Positions 27,870-39,111 are shown, counted from the stretch's first letter. The stretch is 64,000 nucleotides of DNA from Bacillus sp. UNC41MFS5 (GCF_000686805.1 NZ_KK366017.1:1409183-1473182); one strand, 5' to 3'. Notes: generated by a model not told the origin, from the letters alone. Program-made: numbers and translations.

Positions 27870-28817
27870 ATGGAAAAGAATCAATATGTAGAAAAAATTC
27901 GGAAATTTAATAGGTATTATGCAAATGTCTTAGGTAAAATTGACCAAGAAATCTATAATAAACCTTTTCCTTTAACAGAAGCACGTGTAATAACTGAAAT
28001 CAATTTTAGCAATGGTTGTACGGCAACGGAAGTTAGAGAAAATCTTGGAATAGACCGTGGACAAATGAGCAGAATCGTTCAAAAATTTGAGGATGATAAC
28101 ATTATTTTTAAAAAGCAAGCATCAGACGATAAACGCCAATACTTACTTTATCTCACTGACTCTGGTAAAGAAATTTTTAATGACTTAGTTGAAAATGCGA
28201 ATCACGAAGTTGGAAAAATGATCCAAGAAATATCTAATCGTGATTTGACCAAGCTAATCAGATCCATGGAAACCATAGAATCCATCTTCACTAAAGAACA
28301 TCCTTCTCAATCAGAAGTATCCATCCGAACTTTTCAACCAGGAGATGTTGGTTTCGTAGCGCACCTTCATGGAACGTTGTACGAAAATACTTATCAGTTT
28401 GGACCAGTGTTTGAATATTACGTGATGAAGGGTTTAACTGAATTTATGATCAATACGGATGGAGGAGAGCTGTGGATTGCTGAATTAGATGGTAAAATGG
28501 CGGGTTCAATTGCGATTACTAAATTCAATGATCATGTTGCCCAATTAAGATGGTTTATTATGGATGAAAATTATCATGGTATGGGTATAGGTAAGAAACT
28601 GATGGACACTGCTATCGATTTCTGTAAAAAACAGGGATACAAACATGTTTTCCTATGGACGGTAAGTATTTTAGAGACTGCAAGATATCTATATCAAAAA
28701 TATAACTTTATAATAACAGAAGAAAAACAAAATGATGAATGGACTGGATCGAAATTAGTAGAAGAGCGATGGGACCTAGAACTTTCCGATGAAGTAACTG
28801 AAAAGAAAGGGGAGTAG
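27870..28817 (+). CDS. MarR-type regulator fused to GNAT acetyltransferase
   Basis: 315 residues. The N-terminal part (about 1-145) is a MarR winged helix: [40 protein letters not shown] and [12 protein letters not shown] (wing). The C-terminal part (about 150-305) is a GNAT domain with the acetyl-CoA loop [16 protein letters not shown] and [12 protein letters not shown]. Such fusions are common in Firmicutes; the acetylation substrate is unknown. AAGGAGG precedes ATG 27870. The stop lies two bases before the acetyltransferase gene, giving a two-gene operon. Confidence 0.9.
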   Translation: MEKNQYVEKIRKFNRYYANVLGKIDQEIYNKPFPLTEARVITEINFSNGCTATEVRENLGIDRGQMSRIVQKFEDDNIIFKKQASDDKRQYLLYLTDSGKEIFNDLVENANHEVGKMIQEISNRDLTKLIRSMETIESIFTKEHPSQSEVSIRTFQPGDVGFVAHLHGTLYENTYQFGPVFEYYVMKGLTEFMINTDGGELWIAELDGKMAGSIAITKFNDHVAQLRWFIMDENYHGMGIGKKLMDTAIDFCKKQGYKHVFLWTVSILETARYLYQKYNFIITEEKQNDEWTGSKLVEERWDLELSDEVTEKKGE

Positions 28818-28819
28818 GG

Positions 28820-29356
28820 ATGGAAGGTAAAGAGAAGGTATATTACGAACGAGGTACGGATGAACTAAGAATGAAAAATATCCGTGCTCATAAACTTGTT
28901 CGAGAATATAACAATTGTCCAATCGAAGATTCAACAAGAAAAGAGGAAATTATTAAGGAATTGTTTGGAAGTGTAGGAGTAAATCCAAGTATTGAACATA
29001 ATTTCCATTGTGACTTGGGATACAACATTCACGTTGGAGAGAATTTCTATGCTGGATATAACTGTACGATATTAGATATGGCAAAAGTAACGATTGGTGA
29101 TAACTGCATGATTGGTCCTAATGTTGGACTATACACGGCAGGTCATTCAATCGAATCAAAAGATCGGAACAAGAGTGGTTATGCGATTCCAATAAAGATA
29201 GGAAATGATGTCTGGATTGGCGGAAGTTGTGTTATCTTACCGGGAATCAAAATTGGAGATAATTCAATAATTGCTGCTGGTTCTGTTGTTACGAAAGATG
29301 TATCCACTAATTCAATAGTGGCGGGAAATCCTGCAAAGATAATAAAAAATATTTAA
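28820..29356 (+). CDS. Sugar O-acetyltransferase (maltose/galactoside type)
   Basis: 178 residues of the maltose/galactoside O-acetyltransferase family. The N-terminal cap begins with an [13 protein letters not shown] opening. The left-handed beta helix is made of hexapeptide repeats, with [27 protein letters not shown] carrying the catalytic His, and [20 protein letters not shown]. It transfers acetyl from CoA to sugars. Cotranscription with the MarR-GNAT gene suggests a shared response. Confidence 0.9.
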   Translation: MEGKEKVYYERGTDELRMKNIRAHKLVREYNNCPIEDSTRKEEIIKELFGSVGVNPSIEHNFHCDLGYNIHVGENFYAGYNCTILDMAKVTIGDNCMIGPNVGLYTAGHSIESKDRNKSGYAIPIKIGNDVWIGGSCVILPGIKIGDNSIIAAGSVVTKDVSTNSIVAGNPAKIIKNI

Positions 29357-29387
29357 TGTAATACTAACAAACGATAGGAACTACAAG

Positions 29388-29418
29388 AACCTGAGACTTT
29401 TTTCTGTCTCAGGTTTTC
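29388..29418 (+). terminator. Terminator of the MarR-GNAT operon
   Basis: AACCTGAGAC pairs with GTCTCAGGTT, then TTCTT. Confidence 0.8.
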
Positions 29419-29560
29419 TTAGGTTAAGTAATGGATTTTTGCTTGGAGCGGCCTTGTCTTAACTTTTCCTTGATGTACTACCTAGTGCAATATATCTCAA
29501 ATAATGGAGCTTTTTAATTAAATGAAATCTTGTGTAAAATTACACTTCAAAAACCCCTCT

Positions 29561-29634
29561 ATGAGCGAATATTAGAGCTTTATGAGCGAATATTTGGTTT
29601 CTATGAGCGAATATTGGGCTTTTATGAGCAAATC
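29561..29634 (+). repeat. Tandem 21-bp repeat, 3.5 copies
   Basis: Units at 29561, 29582, 29603 and a partial one at 29624, each ATGAGCGAATATT followed by eight variable bases. The period is seven codons, but there is no start and ribosome site. The 29357-29840 gap holds only this repeat and two hairpins. Confidence 0.8.
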
Positions 29635-29687
29635 AAAGAAGCAACAATTTATTAGAAAATAGTTTTTCTAAAAGATTGTTGCTTTCA
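29635..29687. terminator. Long AT-rich hairpin next to the tandem repeat
   Basis: AAGCAACAAT...TTAGAAAA pairs with TTTTCTAA..ATTGTTGCTT. There is no adjacent gene that needs a terminator, so it may end an RNA that covers the repeat. Confidence 0.5.
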
Positions 29688-29840
29688 GATTATGTTCTAA
29701 TTGTTAGCAGGTTTAAAACTTCAACTGCCGCAGGAACAGGGGAGCAAGGGACGTATCTAGCACTAATGATAGGGGAATAAACCTAATGTGGTACTGTCAA
29801 AAATAAATTGACTGGACACCAATTTAAAGGGTGAGTGATT

Positions 29841-29996
29841 TTGAATGATAAAAATCAAGAGCGTGATGTTTATGTAGCCTTCGCTGACCTAACAAGACGT
29901 AAATTGCTACATATATTGGCAGATGCAGATGAGTTACCTCTTCACGATATTAGTTTTAATAAAGCACACACGAACCTTGTATTTTATCTGGAATAA
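29841..29996 (+). pseudogene. ArsR-family regulator, truncated remnant
   Basis: 51 codons from TTG 29841. RDVYVAFADLTRRKLLHILA matches the first helices of ArsR regulators (usually D-x-TRR-x-LL). The next helix reads LPLHDISFNKAHTNLVFYLE and then stops, so the DNA-binding helix is lost. An intact gene would be about 100 codons. Confidence 0.6.
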
Positions 29997-30109
29997 GTTA
30001 TGATTCTAAATGAAGAGCCAATACAGCATTTCTAGTATACTCATATAAGGATTAATTCATTGTATATGACAGATTATTTAAAAATCTAGGGGAGTAACTA
30101 GGAAAGATC

Positions 30110-30289
30110 ATGAAAATATATAAGCTAAAGAATGATTTTAAAGGTATGAAAAAGGGAACACAATTTTATTTGATTGCTGAATCTGAATTTATCGGTGTCA
30201 AAGATTTTGTTTTACGAACGAAAGACTTAGCAATTAGGATATCAATTAATGAAAGGGAGCTTCATAAAGATTTTATTTTATTGAAATAA
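30110..30289 (+). CDS. Hypothetical small protein, 59 aa
   Basis: ATG 30110 follows AGGAAAG. The protein opens MKIYKLKNDFKGMKKGTQFY and ends HKDFILLK. The strand-rich pattern suggests a small beta domain. The family was not recognised. A weak terminator (GAGCAG-agc-CTGCTTTTT) lies at 30342-30360. Confidence 0.5.
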   Translation: MKIYKLKNDFKGMKKGTQFYLIAESEFIGVKDFVLRTKDLAIRISINERELHKDFILLK

Positions 30290-30835
30290 TGGTGAACGGT
30301 TTAACTAGTTAATTCTATTAAAGTTAATAGAACAAGGGTTTTGAGCAGAGCCTGCTTTTTGTAAAGTTTTAGAGTTAGAAGGAGACCCATTTGAGTAACT
30401 TTTAGACTACGGTAGAAATATGGGGATGATTTAATTTACTTATTCTTTGACGTGGGCCTTTCTTTGAAAAGACACCATCGGGCGCTATCCTGTAACAAGG
30501 AAAAGCGTCTGAATTAATTTTAGGGCCATGGCTATGTCTGCTTTTATGGCATTATTGTATTAGTTTGCTTTGTGAAAACAAACGCCGTACTATTACGGGA
30601 ATCTACAGAAGAACTTTATTTTTATAAGAAAATGTTATCTATAATTGGGTGATTTCACTGGACAGCCGTCCAATTCCCAGCGAGTACATCTACATATTTA
30701 TACAAGAAGGTTCTATATCTGAATAATATTTATAATTCTCAAACTTACGAAATGGGGTGAACCATGAATTTGAATTAAAAATGAAAGTTGGACATGAAAA
30801 GACACGATAGCATGGAGGGAGGTTTACAAATTACA
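30290..30835. other. Gene-poor stretch
   Basis: No supported gene. It has small hairpins such as GGACAGCCGTCC near 30660 and scattered stops in all frames. Confidence 0.5.
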
Positions 30836-31234
30836 ATGAAAGAAAAAAAGAAGCGACATAAGGAAAAACCAGTAAGCGAAAAAAGTAGAAAACCTAAAAA
30901 ACATAAACACCGTAGATCGACAATTTCTCCCAAAACAGAAGAGATCGGTCAAATAGCCAAAACTGATCCTAATTTACCCACTGATACTCCTTCAGACTTC
31001 TTGGAGCAGGATATGCCCATCACTGAAAAATTAATCATTAATGAAACTAAGGAGATCTTTTCCCTCTCTACTTACTCACCTATTACCATAGTTTTTAACG
31101 GAATCACGATTAAATTTGACTTTCGTTGTCTTAAAATATCCACGAATGAACTGCCTGCTGATGAAGTACTCCCATTTATTGAAAAATGTTTAAACAATTG
31201 GTTGATTCAGTTATGTTTCATGGAAAATTCTTAG
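30836..31234 (+). CDS. Hypothetical protein with Lys-rich N-terminus
   Basis: 132 residues from ATG 30836 (GGGAGG 13 bases upstream; an alternative is ATG 30812). Residues 1-40 are highly basic (KEKKKRHKEKPVSEKSRKPK), followed by a Pro/Thr/Asp-rich linker. The globular C-terminus begins ITEKLIINETKEIF and contains PITIVFNGITIKFDFRCL. The family was not recognised. It has no signal peptide and may be a spore or nucleic-acid-associated protein, which is only a guess from composition. Confidence 0.5.
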   Translation: MKEKKKRHKEKPVSEKSRKPKKHKHRRSTISPKTEEIGQIAKTDPNLPTDTPSDFLEQDMPITEKLIINETKEIFSLSTYSPITIVFNGITIKFDFRCLKISTNELPADEVLPFIEKCLNNWLIQLCFMENS

Positions 31235-31406
31235 AGGGAAGAATGCCCTTCTCATAATTAGATAGGAAGGGGTGATAAAAACTCCGTTTTCCTGTACCAC
31301 CGTCCGTGCCATAATGTAGTCAGTGATTCTCTAAACTTAAAAGGAGACATCGAAGTCCTAGGGATAATCAGTATTTCCTAGGACTTTATATAGTGAGGTG
31401 ATGACA

Positions 31407-31524
31407 GTGAAGGCTCTGTTCAAGTTTTGGCTTTGCAGGGTTCATCTTTAAGGATCTTTCGATTGGATTAGCCTCAAATTTGATTAGCATTTCTGTTTCA
31501 AGCGTTCTCCTCATTCTTCCTTAA
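31407..31524 (+). pseudogene. Decayed small membrane-protein gene
   Basis: GTG 31407 after GAGGTGA reads MKALFKFWLCRVHL and stops. One base lost near 31428 would join it to FKDLSIGLASNLISISVSSV, ending at 31524. The rest of 31235-31656 has a hairpin (AAGTCCTAGG/CCTAGGACTT, 31353-31386) upstream of it. Confidence 0.35.
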
Positions 31525-31617
31525 TGATTCCCTATTAGATAGCTACCCTTGCTTTTGCAACACTGCCCCTTTAGAATCTCTAGCCTATTGACTTGTTTAA
31601 CTGAGTGTACATAAAAA

Positions 31618-31645
31618 GAAGGAAGGGGGGACCCCCTTCCTTCTC
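31618..31645 (-). terminator. Terminator of the 77-aa gene
   Basis: A perfect 13-bp stem AGAAGGAAGGGGG/CCCCCTTCCTTCT, with T-rich sequence downstream on the minus strand. Confidence 0.8.
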
Positions 31646-31656
31646 TACTTAATTAA

Positions 31657-31890
31657 TTATGCACGTGGTAAAAGATTTCCTAACAAGTTACCAACAGCAC
31701 CTGCAACTTGCTCAACATTAGCTTGTTGTGCGGCTGTTAGAGTGCCAGAACCAGGATTGGAAATTCGAAGGCACAAATCTTCAAGGTCGATGTGAATTCC
31801 TAACAAGACAATATGAACTCCTCCAGGAATACTCACACAAAGAATGTCTGTATCTGCACAACAACTTTCACATTGTTGAGGTTGACCCAT
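31657..31890 (-). CDS. Small Cys-rich protein, possibly spore-associated
   Basis: 77 residues from ATG 31890 (AAGGAG upstream; a longer frame to 31992 has no ribosome site). MGQPQQCESCCADTD supplies a Cys cluster, followed by IPGGVHIVLLGIHIDLEDLC and a C-terminal ANVEQVAGAVGNLLGNLLP helix. The family was not recognised. Cys-rich openings are typical of coat/exosporium proteins of Bacillus, so a spore surface role is possible but unproven. Confidence 0.6.
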   Translation of the reverse strand: MGQPQQCESCCADTDILCVSIPGGVHIVLLGIHIDLEDLCLRISNPGSGTLTAAQQANVEQVAGAVGNLLGNLLPRA

Positions 31891-32099
31891 ATAATCAACT
31901 CCTTTCTTTATGAAGTTAATATATTTGTATGAAAAAGCTTGTCCACTTGGTATAGATGTTTTCATTATTTTATTAATATAATAATTCTTCAAACCTTTTT
32001 TTGAACAACACGTACTCTCATGTTACTTGTTTATACAAATAAAAAACCCTATGAATACTCTATATAGTACATCATCCAATTAATCAAGGAGTGTCATAG

Positions 32100-32831
32100 A
32101 TGAATCAAATAGTTTATAAGGGATCAAGCCCTTTCCAAAACATTACGGTTCTAGATAGAAGCAGGTTTGGCGGGATGCACGGCAGTTTTCGCTTACTTAA
32201 ATTTACTGAAGATATTGTTCAGGGAGTGATCGATTTGGAGAATCCATCCCGTTTGGTGCTGTCGTACTCCCGTACTGTAGTGGATCTTATTGATCACTAC
32301 GCACCTGATTTCAAAGCAGGTTTCATAATCGGACATGGAATTGGTGTAATAAGTTCATATTATTCAAGTAGAAATTTGGTAACTGCAGAGATTGATCCAT
32401 TAGTAGTCGAATTATCCAAAAAGTATTTTGGTTATTTGGGCAATAAAATCGATATTGGAGACGGACGTGAGCTATTGAAAAAACAGGTGGACAAATCTCA
32501 GGATATCATTTTCTTAGATGCCTACAATGAAAATAATATCCCAGTTCACCTAACCACCCAAGAATTTTTCTTTCTAACGAGTCAAAAATTGACCAAAGAT
32601 GGAATCCTATTTGTCAATTATATTGGAAGGGTCAAGGGTGATGAAATATTGCCAAAATTGTTTGCGACAATTTCCAGCGTTTATCCTTATGTGAAGGTGT
32701 TTGCTCCTCAGCCACAGAGAAGAATTTTACAAAATATTTTTTTTGTTGCAAGCCAACAAGTTCTGGAAGACTATTCACCGCTTGAGGCGAGTCCTATACA
32801 AGTTATTGGCGGAGAAGTACTTAGTGATTAG
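32100..32831 (+). CDS. Spermidine-synthase-like class I methyltransferase fold protein
   Basis: 243 residues. FIIGHGIGVISSYYSSRNLVTAEIDPLVVELSK (positions about 78-108) is the Rossmann glycine loop and the acidic residue after strand 2, and KSQDIIFLDAYNENNIP is the strand-4 motif of the spermidine-synthase superfamily. The canonical gatekeeping residues of true spermidine synthases are not obvious, so the substrate is unknown. CAAGGAGTG precedes ATG 32100. It is monocistronic. Confidence 0.78.
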   Translation: MNQIVYKGSSPFQNITVLDRSRFGGMHGSFRLLKFTEDIVQGVIDLENPSRLVLSYSRTVVDLIDHYAPDFKAGFIIGHGIGVISSYYSSRNLVTAEIDPLVVELSKKYFGYLGNKIDIGDGRELLKKQVDKSQDIIFLDAYNENNIPVHLTTQEFFFLTSQKLTKDGILFVNYIGRVKGDEILPKLFATISSVYPYVKVFAPQPQRRILQNIFFVASQQVLEDYSPLEASPIQVIGGEVLSD

Positions 32832-33163
32832 GAGAAGTATACTAATGGATTAGTTTGATACTTTAAACGGATTTAGGTTTCCTTAAACAAATGAACTAAG
32901 CTGTTTAGCCTATTTTGGAGAGGTTTTAAGGGGATTAAAAAATAAAATGATTCCTTAATAATTTGTCCTTATCAAAAAATCGTCCTTTTGCATTTAATAT
33001 AATGTGAAGAAAATCTCACTTTTGTCTGGTGTATTTTTTCCAACAATTGTACAAGCTTTTTTGTCGACCTCTATCGGTCAGCCAAAAAATATTCGAACAA
33101 CTCTAATGTTATAACCGACCAACACCAGTGGTGTTTTAAATTAATATGAAGGAGGTGAACTTT
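32832..33163. other. Intergenic stretch without supported gene
   Basis: AT-rich. It ends with the promoter region and the near-perfect ribosome site (AAGGAGGTGAAC) of the 51-aa gene. Confidence 0.5.
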
Positions 33164-33319
33164 ATGGGATGTGGTTGTAATGGCAAGCAAAATAAAACCA
33201 ATGCAAGCCAAAATCAAACCTATAAAAAATACCTACAAAATGATACGAAGTATAAAAGTCAAGGAAAAAGCAATTCAACCAATATAAATAGTGAAAAAGA
33301 GGAAAATGATAAAAAATAA
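33164..33319 (+). CDS. Small hydrophilic protein, 51 aa, starting MGCGCNG
   Basis: ATG 33164 is eight bases after GGAGG in AAGGAGGTGAAC, a nearly complete anti-16S match, so translation should be strong. The protein has two Cys at positions 3 and 5, then is almost wholly Asn/Lys/Gln/Ser (NKTNASQNQTYKKYLQNDTK). A terminator follows. This composition resembles small spore coat or exosporium proteins, but no family was recognised. Confidence 0.6.
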   Translation: MGCGCNGKQNKTNASQNQTYKKYLQNDTKYKSQGKSNSTNINSEKEENDKK

Positions 33320-33361
33320 AGGTCGTTGGAATGCGTTAAGAAGTGGAATGTAAAGAAAGGG

Positions 33362-33402
33362 AAGAAAGAAAGGCAGAGTGATCTATCTTTCTTTCTTTTT
33401 TT
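33362..33402 (+). terminator. Terminator after the 51-aa gene
   Basis: AGAAAGAAAG pairs with CTTTCTTTCT, followed by T7. Confidence 0.75.
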
Positions 33403-33463
33403 ACACTCATTAATAGATTTATAGCTATATCTTAGATGATTTAACACAGTGCTGTTACACATG

Positions 33464-33495
33464 AACCCCTTCAGATAAAATTGAGGGGGGTTTTT
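33464..33495. terminator. Terminator between convergent genes
   Basis: AACCCCTTCA with TGAGGGGGGTT; T-rich on the plus side. It serves at least the minus-strand EamA gene. Confidence 0.65.
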
Positions 33496-33503
33496 AAATA
33501 CTA

Positions 33504-34376
33504 TTATTTTTCTTTGATAACGAATAAAACACCTATGAGAATTAGGATTGAGCCTATCCAAAACATCACATCTATGTTCTCTCCTAATATAAGCCAGCCA
33601 AGCAATGCTCCAACCACGGGTTGAAAGAAGAAAAATATCCCCCCGCTTGAGGCGTTAAGCATTTGTAATCCACGATTCCAAAGTAGAAATCCACATGCCG
33701 TTGAGATAATGCCCAAATACAAGACTCCTCCCCAAATAGTTGGGTGAGTCAATTGAGAGATATTAATTGCGTGTAACCGTGGCAAAACAAAAGGTGTCAA
33801 CACGATTAGGGCTACCAAGATGGAGTAGGTGGTTACCACAATTTGTGAATAATCGCTTGGCAACCGCTTTACGAGTACAGACATGAGTGCCCATGTTAAA
33901 GCTGCAATTATTAGTGCTATCCCTCCAAGTGTATCGGACATGTTCACGTCACCAATTCCAACGATGAGAAGCACTCCGATTGTCGCTAAACTAACGGAGA
34001 TACCCTTTTTTAATGTCAACCGTTCATTAAGGAGTAAGCGAGCAAAAATAACCATAAATGCAGGTGTTGAAGAAGTGATAATGGCTCCCATCTGTGCTGT
34101 GGAAAGCATAGTACCAGTTTCCTGAGCCACAATTGAAATGGCATTACCAATGATTCCAATGGCTATGATTATTAAGATATATCGTTTTTCGATTCGCCAT
34201 TTTTGCCTTGTTATCAAGCCGATTATAAGAAGTGCGACAATAGCCACTAAATATCGCAACCATACAAGTTCCAGTGGGGGTATGACCGCTACTACAACTT
34301 TAACAACAACATACATGCCGCCCCAAATACTTGAAGCAAAAATTAAATATAAAGAACCTAATAAGGTGTTTTTCAT
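33504..34376 (-). CDS. EamA/DMT family transporter under attenuator control
   Basis: 290 residues, ten transmembrane helices in two EamA repeats. IFASSIWGGMYVVVK opens repeat 1, LLLNERLTLKKGISVSLATI ends it, FFFFQPVVGALLGWLILGE is near the end of repeat 2. It is probably a drug or metabolite exporter. It is a distant paralogue of the gene at 8001-8894. The ribosome site GGAGGG sits inside a hairpin, upstream of which lies an 18-residue leader ORF, so translation is likely inducible. Neighbouring rph suggests an antibiotic-response context. Confidence 0.9.
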   Translation of the reverse strand: MKNTLLGSLYLIFASSIWGGMYVVVKVVVAVIPPLELVWLRYLVAIVALLIIGLITRQKWRIEKRYILIIIAIGIIGNAISIVAQETGTMLSTAQMGAIITSSTPAFMVIFARLLLNERLTLKKGISVSLATIGVLLIVGIGDVNMSDTLGGIALIIAALTWALMSVLVKRLPSDYSQIVVTTYSILVALIVLTPFVLPRLHAINISQLTHPTIWGGVLYLGIISTACGFLLWNRGLQMLNASSGGIFFFFQPVVGALLGWLILGENIDVMFWIGSILILIGVLFVIKEK

Positions 34377-34384
34377 TTATTGTA

Positions 34385-34495
34385 CCCTCCGTCTTTTGTT
34401 TAGGTCATGAAAGCCCCTAACGGAGAGAAGTAGTCACCTTCACTCCATTAAGAGCAGAAGCGTGCTACTGGTACATCATTTTCAAATAATGGAGT
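34385..34495 (-). promoter_or_regulatory. Four-segment translational attenuator
   Basis: RNA segment 1 ACUCCAUUA (34495-34487, leader codons 4-6) pairs perfectly with segment 2 UAAUGGAGU (34450-34442, from the leader stop codon). Segment 3 CUCCGU (34425-34420) pairs with segment 4 ACGGAG (34392-34387), burying the GGAGGG ribosome site, with inner UAGG/CCUA. Alternatively GGAGUGAAG (34446-34438) pairs with CUUCUCUCC (34430-34422), eight of nine bases, freeing the ribosome site. This is the logic of erm-type attenuators. Confidence 0.72.
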
Positions 34496-34504
34496 CCTAT
34501 ACAT
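34448..34504 (-). CDS. Leader peptide of the EamA attenuator, 18 aa
   Basis: MYRTPLFENDVPVARFCS. AGAGGTG lies seven bases before ATG 34504. The stop codon falls inside attenuator segment 2. A ribosome stalled on the first third of this ORF would mask segment 1 and switch the fold. The sequence does not match leader peptides that I know by heart. Confidence 0.65.
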   Translation of the reverse strand: MYRTPLFENDVPVARFCS

Positions 34505-34547
34505 TTAGATTCACCTCTAGTCCAATCTACTACAATTTTCTTTTTTT

Positions 34548-34577
34548 ATTATAGCAACATTATTCAGCCTGTGTCAT
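34548..34577 (-). promoter_or_regulatory. Sigma-A type promoter for leader and EamA gene
   Basis: ATGACA (34577-34572), 18 bases, TATAAT (34553-34548). It predicts a 5' leader of about 165 bases. Confidence 0.6.
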
Positions 34578-34671
34578 TCATTAACGATTATCGGAATCTA
34601 ACGTTTTATTGGAATAGACTTCGGTAACCACAGGAGCGGTACTACTAATTAAACCTAGACGTATTCAGTAT

Positions 34672-37284
<2,613 letters not shown>

Positions 37285-37509
37285 CTAACCATCAATGTGC
37301 TATTGATTTTAGCAGTAGTAACTGAGAATAAAAAGTCTATATTGACCATTTTTTATCTGTTATAATTAAAGTAGGAAGAGTTCAATTATAAAAAAAATAG
37401 CAAGTCCTTAACATATAGTTAACTGGTGCCCCTGTTTATCCTCTCGAATGCCTCTCATATACCCTTAACCTTCAATAAGATTTATTATCAAACTATCTTT
37501 TTTTCATAC

Positions 37510-37930
37510 TTAATTTAAAGTCAAGGCAGCTTTCTTTCGATAATCCTGAGGTGTCAAACCCGTTTCCTTACGAAAAACATATGAAAAATAGCTCGCACTT
37601 TGAAAACCACACACCATCGCTATTTCACTGATCGATCTATTTGTCTCCAGCAGCATCTCACAGCTCTTTTGAATACGGTATCGTACCAAATAGGTGTTGG
37701 GTGTTTGACCAATATGATTACTGAACAACTCACAACATCTGCTCCTACATATAGAACCCGCGGCTGCAATATCATCAAGTGTTATCTTATGGTCATAGTG
37801 ATGATGGATGAATCCAGTCATTTCCCAACAGCCATCCATGACTGATCATCGTTAAGATGCCCAGAAACTTTTTGGATATGGTCTCCTATACAGGCGCAAA
37901 GAGACGTAGCCTGTGAAAGAAGACGAAGTG
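37510..37930 (-). pseudogene. AraC-family regulator, frameshifted remnant
   Basis: The C-terminal 109 codons form a complete AraC DNA-binding domain: KITLDDIAAAGSICRSRCCE, GQTPNTYLVRYRIQKSCEML, ISEIAMVCGFQSASYFSYVF. Upstream, ACIGDHIQKVSGHLNDDQSW continues in another frame and ends at a stop inside the domain start, so at least one indel separates the two parts. A full-length protein would be about 250-300 residues. Confidence 0.6.
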
Positions 37931-38434
37931 GATTGCGGCACTGTGACCCATCAGGTTAGCATAACTGGCCTCTACCCCTTGGATAGGCATGACGAAGGAA
38001 TGAGAGGGCAATTTGACCCGTTGAGACATGGGAGGGAAAGCCTCCAGGGGCGGCGTGGAGATGTACATTATATGGTAAAATATGGAGTGGTAGCTGACTC
38101 CTTTATTTAACTATGCCTTCACGAAGCCAAAATGATCTGAACTCATTTCATTTATCTGTAACTCCAAATACAAGGGTTATGAAATCCTGCGAATAAGTGA
38201 GCATTCGAGAGATATACGTATCAAACTGAGGGAGTTGAACAAGAAAAATAAAAAACATTCTAAATTGAATGCAGCTGCCAGACTTGGTGGCTTTTTTTAT
38301 TGCACTAACGAAAGCAGCTTAGTTGAATAAAGCTGCCTTAATCTTTTTATAAATTGTAGATGTGATTAATGAAAATAAAGTATTAAATGTATAACCATTA
38401 AATAAGTATAGGAAGTGTAAAGGAGTTTACCTCG
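37931..38434. other. Stretch with one hairpin repeat, otherwise no gene
   Basis: It may hold the eroded 5' end of the AraC gene (37931-38110). The only clear structure is the repeat copy at 38262-38332. Confidence 0.45.
38262..38332 (+). repeat. Copy of the dispersed hairpin repeat
   Basis: AGCTGCCA-gact-TGGTGGCT hairpin and T7, then ACTAACGAAAGCAGCTTAGT and TGAATAAAG: the same layout as the copies at 56-63 kb. Confidence 0.65.
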
Positions 38435-38515
38435 TTGTTTTTTTCTTCTTTTTTCGTTTTATCTCCAACTTTCTTCCTATTAATTATAAAGGGAAAAGAC
38501 AAGGAGGGTGAATAG
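38435..38515 (+). CDS. Possible 26-aa hydrophobic ORF upstream of DUF192
   Basis: TTG 38435 is nine bases after AAAGGAG. It reads MFFSSFFVLSPTFFLLIIKG then KDKEGE and stops one base before the DUF192 TTG. It could be a coupled upstream peptide or the remains of a signal sequence. Confidence 0.3.
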   Translation: MFFSSFFVLSPTFFLLIIKGKDKEGE

Positions 38516-38516
38516 G

Positions 38517-38948
38517 TTGAAAAATCGATTTAAATGAATCGGTTTTCTTCTTCGTCAAGAAAAAGAAGCAAGTCTTCAAACAAAAATAATTAAAGTATCT
38601 AATGGAGAAAGGACAACTAAATTAACCGTTCAAGTGGCAGATACTCAAGAAAAAAGAGATAAGGGATTAATGTTTGTTGGAAAATTACCCAAAAACGAGG
38701 GGATGCTATTTGTGTTTTCAAGAAAAACATATGGCGGTTTTTGGATGAAAAACACCTTAATTCCTTTATCTATTGCATTTCTTGATTCAGATGGGAAAAT
38801 TCTAAAAATATTAGATTTGGTCCCTTGTAAAGAGGATGAATGTCCTACTTATGATCCGGAACTTTTTTATCATTATGCAATCGAAGTAAATCTTGGATGG
38901 TTTGAAAAGAATCAAATCAAAGTAGGAGATTTTGTAAAACTTGATTAA
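38517..38948 (+). pseudogene. DUF192 family protein with in-frame TGA
   Basis: TTG 38517 follows a strong AAGGAGGGTG site and reads MKNRFK, then TGA at 38535-38537, then continues in the same frame as IGFLLRQEKEASLQTKIIKV through the complete DUF192 core (TQEKRDKGLMFVGKLPKNEG, FWMKNTLIPLSIAFLDSDG). An internal GTG at 38634 would give 104 residues lacking the first strands. DUF192 is a small beta-barrel family of unknown function. A single nonsense change explains the break. Confidence 0.72.
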
Positions 38949-38992
38949 AATCACCTCACCTCTATGAGTTCTTAGAGGTGGGGTGATTTTTT
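38947..38992 (+). terminator. Terminator after DUF192
   Basis: AAATCACC and CACCTCTA pair with TAGAGGTG and GGTGATTT around an eight-base loop, then T6. Confidence 0.85.
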
Positions 38993-39096
38993 AAAAGATA
39001 TTCGACTTTCTTCAGTTTTCCCCTTAGAGGAAATGATCCTCGCTACGTCACTGAATTTTCATTTGAAATGAAAAAGATTTGAAGATACATTCTTCA

Positions 39097-39111
39097 TAAT
39101 AATCATTATCG
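39097..39111. promoter_or_regulatory. Fur-box-like sequence
   Basis: TAATAATCATTATCG matches 12 of 14 defined positions of the 7-1-7 Fur box TGATAATNATTATCA. It lies 119 bases before the 45-aa ORF. Confidence 0.45.

Noticed and set aside
29561..29634. CRISPR-like short repeats
   Set aside because: The units are contiguous with no unique spacers and no cas genes occur nearby.
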